From an uncultured Eggerthellaceae bacterium (GTDB lineage Bacteria > Actinomycetota > Coriobacteriia > Coriobacteriales > Eggerthellaceae), in the NCBI GenBank assembly GCA_937892845.1, contig CALBGP010000023.1:1-36670 (forward strand): a stretch of 36,670 bases of DNA, written 5' to 3'. Numbering within the stretch: the stretch's first letter is position 1; every line of letters starts with the position of its first letter. A model generated the notes under the pieces. It ran no database searches and had not been told where the DNA came from. It saw only the letters and a list, made by a program, of their open reading frames with translations. Below are positions 33,094 to 36,670 of the stretch, piece by piece. A program made the position numbers and the translations under genes.

Positions 33094-34353
33094 CTACACG
33101 ATTCGGTGGGCGAACAGGCCGCTGCGCAGCTTCGGTTCGAACCAGGTTGATTTCGGCGGCATCAGAAGCCCCGCGTCAGCTACGGCCAGAAGTTCGCCGA
33201 TCTCCGTCGGGAACATGGCGAAGGCAACCGCCGGACCCTCTTCGCCGGCGTCTGCCGAATACGCATCCACGCGGCTCTGAAGCTCCGATGCACCGCGGAT
33301 CCCGCCGACGAACTCGATGCGAGAATCGGTACGCGGGTCGGCGATTCCCAGGATGGGGCCGAGCACGCGGTCCTGCAGGATGGAAACATCCAACCCTGCC
33401 ACCGGATCATCGCTGAGCACATCTTCGCGGGCGCCCAACCCGTACCAACGGCCATCCAGATACATGCCCACGGCACCTTTGTCTATGGGCTCAAGCGGGC
33501 CCGCCTGCGAATGGAGGATCTCGAAGCTTTCGTCCAGCGCAGCCAAGAACTGCTCCGCCGTCAATCCGCCCAGATCGCGCACGATGCGGTTATAGGGCAG
33601 AATCTCAAGCTGTTCGGCCGGGAACAGCACGGACATGAAGAAGTTGAACTCCTCGGTTCCGTCGTATCCGGGATTTTCGGCACGACGAGCCTGCCCCACC
33701 TTCACGGCAGATGCCGCGCGATGGTGGCCATCGGCTATATAGGCGCATTCCACCTGCGAGAACTCATCGGCGAAACGCTCCAGCAACATGGGCTCGGCCA
33801 TGCGCCACACGCGATGCGTCACGCCGTCCTCGGAAGTGAAGGCGTACAGCGGAGTGGTGGTCCGCATGGTATCAACTAGGATGTTGATCTCAGGACGGCC
33901 GCGGTATGCCAGAAAGATGGGCCCGGTCTGCGCATCCAGCGCATCGATGTGGCGGATGCGGTCGGCCTCCTTGGCGGCCAGGGTGTTCTCGTGCTTCTTG
34001 ATGACGCCAGACTCGTAATCATCGATGGAACAGCACGCCGCGAACCCGGTCTGCGTACGGCCGTCCATGGTCAGTTCGTACAGATAGAAGCACGGAGTCT
34101 CATCCTGCACGAAGGTTCCATCGACAATGCGCTCATCGAACGCACGGCGCGCGTGCGCGTACACCTCTTCGGCATACATGTCCGCATCAGGCGGAAACGC
34201 CGTTTCGGGACGGTCGATGTTGAGAAACGAAAGCGGACGCCCGGCAACCGCCTCCCGCGCTTCAGCGCGACCGTACACGTCATAAGGCAAGGCGGCCACC
34301 TGGGCGGCCACCTTGGTATTCGGGCGAATTGCAGCGAAGGGCCTAATTAACAC
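33094..34353 (-). CDS. DUF1015 family protein in the serine cluster
   Basis: 419 residues from GTG 34353, which overlaps the serA 3' end by 11 bases. Family stretches: RPFAAIRPNTKVAAQVAALPYDV at the start, then FLNIDRPE, then IKKHENTLAAKEADRIRHIDALDAQTGPIFL, then YIADGHHRAASAVK, then FMSVLFPAEQLEILPYNRIV. DUF1015 is related to ParB/Srx-fold proteins, a fold that also includes ADP-dependent serine kinases of the SerK type. The GHHR box fits a ParB-like nucleotide or phosphate site. In many anaerobes it follows serC-serA. A role in serine metabolism, for example in converting phosphoserine to serine, is attractive here because no SerB is seen, but unproven. Confidence 0.85.
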   Translation of the reverse strand: MLIRPFAAIRPNTKVAAQVAALPYDVYGRAEAREAVAGRPLSFLNIDRPETAFPPDADMYAEEVYAHARRAFDERIVDGTFVQDETPCFYLYELTMDGRTQTGFAACCSIDDYESGVIKKHENTLAAKEADRIRHIDALDAQTGPIFLAYRGRPEINILVDTMRTTTPLYAFTSEDGVTHRVWRMAEPMLLERFADEFSQVECAYIADGHHRAASAVKVGQARRAENPGYDGTEEFNFFMSVLFPAEQLEILPYNRIVRDLGGLTAEQFLAALDESFEILHSQAGPLEPIDKGAVGMYLDGRWYGLGAREDVLSDDPVAGLDVSILQDRVLGPILGIADPRTDSRIEFVGGIRGASELQSRVDAYSADAGEEGPAVAFAMFPTEIGELLAVADAGLLMPPKSTWFEPKLRSGLFAHRIV

Positions 34354-35260
34354 AATGCGTCTTCTTCCCGGTCTCGAGGTAATCCTTGATTTCTTGCACG
34401 GCCATGATAGCGCAGTTGTCCTCGGCTTCGGCGGTCGAGGCGCCCAGATGCGGCAGAACAATGGCTCGCTCCATGGCCATCACGGCCGGGTTGGCGAAGT
34501 CGGTCACATAGCGTGCAATCTTGCCGGATTCCAGAGCCTGGGCCATAGCGGCATCATCCACCAAGGTGTCACGTGAGAAGTTGAGGAACACTGCGCCATC
34601 TTTCATCTGGGAAATTGCCGCGGCATCGATCATGCCCTTGGTGCTTGCTGTTGCAGGAACGTGAATGGTCATGTAATCGGATGCCGCGAACACGTCAGAC
34701 AGCTCAGCCGTGAAGCGCATGGTGGGCGAAATTGCCGCGGCGTTTTCAGGTTTGACGAAGGGGTCATAGCCGATAACCTGCATGCCCAGCGCCTCCGCTG
34801 CGCCCACGACCAACCGTCCGATGGCACCCAAGCCGATGACGCCCAGCGTCTTTCCGAATATCTCTCCGCCCGCGAACTGCTTCTTCGCCTTTTCAGCGGC
34901 TTTCGCCACCTGGGGGTCATCCGCGTTGCTGCGGCACCAGCCTATGCCGCCAACCACGTCGCGGGCGGCAAGCAGCATGCCGCACAGTACAAGCTCCTTG
35001 ACGGCGTTTGCATTTGCTCCGGGCGTGTTGAAAACCGGCACGCCGCGAGCCGCCAGCTCATCGAGCGGAATATTGTTCACGCCGGCTCCTGCGCGAGCGA
35101 CCGCTTTCAGCCCTTCAGGCAGCTCCATCCCATGCATGTCCGCACTGCGAACCAGGATGGCGTCGGCCTGCATGACATCTTCGGTGAGCTCGTATCCCTC
35201 GCCGAACAGAACCAGGCCTTTTTCCGAAATGTTGTTGAGGCAATGAATCTTGTAAGCCAT
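34343..35260 (-). CDS. serA: D-3-phosphoglycerate dehydrogenase, short form
   Basis: 305 residues from ATG 35260 (GGAAGGTG upstream). The NAD-binding motif GLGAIG is at 143-148; the substrate region is ARAGAGVNNIPLDELAARG; the catalytic His is in LPHLGAST. NFSRDTLVDD stands where NxARGxxVDE is usual. The C-terminal ACT regulatory domain is absent, so serine feedback via ACT is not expected. It oxidises 3-phosphoglycerate to 3-phosphohydroxypyruvate, the substrate of SerC. It lies 93 bases after serC and overlaps DUF1015. Confidence 0.92.
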   Translation of the reverse strand: MAYKIHCLNNISEKGLVLFGEGYELTEDVMQADAILVRSADMHGMELPEGLKAVARAGAGVNNIPLDELAARGVPVFNTPGANANAVKELVLCGMLLAARDVVGGIGWCRSNADDPQVAKAAEKAKKQFAGGEIFGKTLGVIGLGAIGRLVVGAAEALGMQVIGYDPFVKPENAAAISPTMRFTAELSDVFAASDYMTIHVPATASTKGMIDAAAISQMKDGAVFLNFSRDTLVDDAAMAQALESGKIARYVTDFANPAVMAMERAIVLPHLGASTAEAEDNCAIMAVQEIKDYLETGKKTHCVN

Positions 35261-35321
35261 GGAGTTCACACCTTCCGCCCACCGCCGTGCGGCGCAGGCA
35301 ATCATCGTCTTCCAAAACGAA

Positions 35322-35342
35322 CGGGCGGCACCCGGCCGCCCG
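35322..35342 (-). promoter_or_regulatory. GC-rich stem-loop between serC and serA
   Basis: CGGGCGGC (35322-35329) and GCCGCCCG (35335-35342) form a perfect eight-base stem in the 93-base spacer, just 11 bases after the serC stop. There is no T run. It probably stabilises the serC end of the message or reduces read-through. Confidence 0.45.
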
Positions 35343-35353
35343 CTTCTGCGCAG

Positions 35354-36442
35354 CTACTTCGCTGCGTTCTCCAGTTCGAATTTCCTCATGAAGTCAACCA
35401 AAGCGGCAACACCCTCCAGCGGCATGGCGTTGTAGATGCTTGCGCGCATTCCGCCTACGCTGCGATGCCCTTTGAGATTCTCCAGGCCCGCAGCCTTCGC
35501 TTCAGCCACGAACTTCGCATCAAGATCGGCATCGCCCGTGACAAACGGCACGTTCATGATGGAGCGGTCCTCTTTGCGTGCGGTGCCCTTGAACAGGTCG
35601 CTGGCATCGAGGAAGTCGTAAAGCAGCGCCGCCTTCTCCTCGTTGCGAGCCTTCATGGCATCCAGTCCACCAAGGCCCTTAAGCCACGCGAAAACCTTGC
35701 CGCACATGTAGATGCCATAGCACGGCGGAGTGTTGTACAGGGATTTCGCATCCGCATGAGTCTTGTAGCGCAGCATGGTGGGAGTTGCCGGAAGGACCTC
35801 TTCTTTGATCAGGTCTTCGCGGATGATGACAATGGTCACGCCCGCAGGCCCCACATTCTTCTGAACGCCACCGTAGATGATCCCGTAGTCGGCCACGTTC
35901 ACCGGCTCGGACAAAAAACACGAAGATACGTCTGCCACCAAGGGTTTTCCCGCTGTATCAGGCAGTTTGCGGAATCGCGTGCCCGTGATGGTCTCGTTCT
36001 GGCAAATGTAGACGTAGTCAGCGTCAGGCGAAACCTGCAGCCCCTCCACATCGGGCACCGCAGAGAAATTCACGTCTTCGCTGTTGGCAATGACGCGGGC
36101 GTCGCCGAACAGCTTCGCTTCCTTCCACGCCTTCTTCGACCACGAGCCGCTGACCACGTAATCGGCCACGCCGCCAAGCATCAGGTTCATGGGGATCATG
36201 GCGAATTGCGTGGAAGCCCCGCCCTGCAAGAACAGCACACGGTAATTGTCGGGGATTCCCATCAGATCGCGTATATCGGACTCGGCGGTCTCTATGATGG
36301 AGGCGAATGGCTTAGATCGGTGGCTCATCTCCATGACGGACATGCCGCAGCCCCTGTAATCGAGCATCTCATCAGCAGCCTGCCTGAGCACTTCCTCCGG
36401 CAGCACCGCCGGCCCAGCAGAAAAGTTGCACACCCTTGCCAT
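35354..36442 (-). CDS. serC: Phosphoserine aminotransferase
   Basis: 362 residues from ATG 36442, with AAGGAGG upstream. Starts with the family pattern NFSAGPAVLPEEVL. PLP Lys195 is in GGVQKNVGPAG; LFLQGGASTQFAMIPMNL and VADVSSCFLSEPVN are other conserved blocks; HRSVGGMRASIYN near the end carries phosphate-binding residues. It transaminates 3-phosphohydroxypyruvate with glutamate. It is first in the serC-serA-DUF1015 unit, and a putative promoter and inverted repeat lie upstream. Confidence 0.96.
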   Translation of the reverse strand: MARVCNFSAGPAVLPEEVLRQAADEMLDYRGCGMSVMEMSHRSKPFASIIETAESDIRDLMGIPDNYRVLFLQGGASTQFAMIPMNLMLGGVADYVVSGSWSKKAWKEAKLFGDARVIANSEDVNFSAVPDVEGLQVSPDADYVYICQNETITGTRFRKLPDTAGKPLVADVSSCFLSEPVNVADYGIIYGGVQKNVGPAGVTIVIIREDLIKEEVLPATPTMLRYKTHADAKSLYNTPPCYGIYMCGKVFAWLKGLGGLDAMKARNEEKAALLYDFLDASDLFKGTARKEDRSIMNVPFVTGDADLDAKFVAEAKAAGLENLKGHRSVGGMRASIYNAMPLEGVAALVDFMRKFELENAAK

Positions 36443-36535
36443 GTCGACGACCTCCTTCTCAATTTCTCTCGAATCGCTTCACATCGGCACGCACGCCGCG
36501 CAAGAGCCTGCAGCCCTCAGACGACGGTTCCCACC

Positions 36536-36585
36536 ATTGTACGCAGGTTCGGCATGATGCTTTATCACGGTATAGCGATAAAGCA
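36536..36585 (-). promoter_or_regulatory. Putative serC promoter with overlapping operator dyad
   Basis: On the minus strand TACAAT (36541-36536) is a good -10 box about 95 bases before serC. A perfect nine-base inverted repeat, TGCTTTATC at 36558-36566 and GATAAAGCA at 36577-36585, overlaps the expected -35 position. A regulator bound there would block the promoter. Identity of the regulator is unknown. Confidence 0.5.
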
Positions 36586-36617
36586 CAAAAGAGGCACGAG
36601 TGGCACGGGGTAAAGCG

Positions 36618-36670
36618 GGGTTAGCGGACAAAATGTGTGTCTGCTCAATTATTCAACCGAGTATGGATAT
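36618..36670. repeat. Right arm of the 53-bp terminal inverted repeat
   Basis: Exact reverse complement of 3-55. The repeat reaches the last base of the window and could extend beyond it. The dyad lies at 36623-36645. It stands about 175 bases upstream of serC. Confidence 0.9.

Noticed and set aside
34661..36613. 650-codon open frame on the plus strand, antisense to serA and serC
   Set aside because: It is a shadow frame of two well-recognised minus-strand genes in GC-rich DNA, has no ribosome site and encodes no recognisable protein. Similar long shadows lie opposite lysA, the ABC permease and the binding protein.
1..36670. CRISPR array, prophage structural genes, rRNA or tRNA genes
   Set aside because: I found no regularly spaced repeats, no capsid, tail or terminase-like proteins and no rRNA or tRNA sequence in the window.

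Overview
The window looks like chromosome of a high-GC, Gram-positive anaerobe, most likely class Coriobacteriia, family Eggerthellaceae (Eggerthella, Gordonibacter, Slackia, Adlercreutzia and relatives). The grounds are protein-level: a large Tat-exported molybdopterin oxidoreductase with a TorD-type chaperone, a multi-pass membrane LuxR-type regulator typical of this family, a diaminopimelate (DAP) operon of the acetylase type behind a lysine riboswitch, a serC-serA-DUF1015 cluster, and strong Shine-Dalgarno (SD) sequences in front of most genes. Genus is inference; no rRNA or tRNA gene is present.

Layout. 1-55 and 36618-36670 are a perfect 53-bp inverted repeat that closes both window ends. 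170-2167: membrane-anchored extracytoplasmic protein. 2461-9986: metal-acquisition region. It holds a DUF4213/DUF364 protein, a small Cys-cluster protein, a membrane protein, a methyltransferase, a FecCD-type ABC importer (ATPase, permease, divergent lipoprotein) and a variant MoeA. A perfect 18-bp palindrome lies in the divergent promoter region of the importer, and a related half-site lies before the DUF364 gene. The MoeA neighbour suggests molybdate or tungstate rather than iron as cargo (inference).

10077-13838: an intact DUF1653 gene, then a visibly AT-richer 3.4-kb block, then a second copy of the last 136 bp of DUF1653. The block carries an unknown winged-helix-like protein, a possible small antisense RNA, a DUF4417 protein, a putative RNase-fold toxin and a probable immunity protein. 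This is the accessory island of the window and the best place to look for something undescribed.

13979-22254: B3/B4-domain protein, DUF2207 membrane protein, and the lysine operon lysA-dapA-dapB-dapH (minus strand) preceded by a lysine riboswitch and its terminator. A divergent M20 deacetylase fits the N-acetyl-DAP step. An aminotransferase at 30319-31491 could supply the remaining acetylase-branch step.

22308-30311: respiratory or xenobiotic-reductase cluster. The catalytic Mo subunit, a four-cluster ferredoxin and an unusual ferric-reductase-like membrane subunit lie on the minus strand. Divergently lie an unknown double-winged-helix-like protein, a TorD chaperone and the membrane LuxR regulator. 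A perfect 11-bp inverted repeat sits in the divergent promoter region.

30319-36442 (all minus): aminotransferase, citrate synthase, DUF1015, serA, serC. The serC-serA-DUF1015 order suggests a serine unit in which DUF1015 may have a serine-related role.
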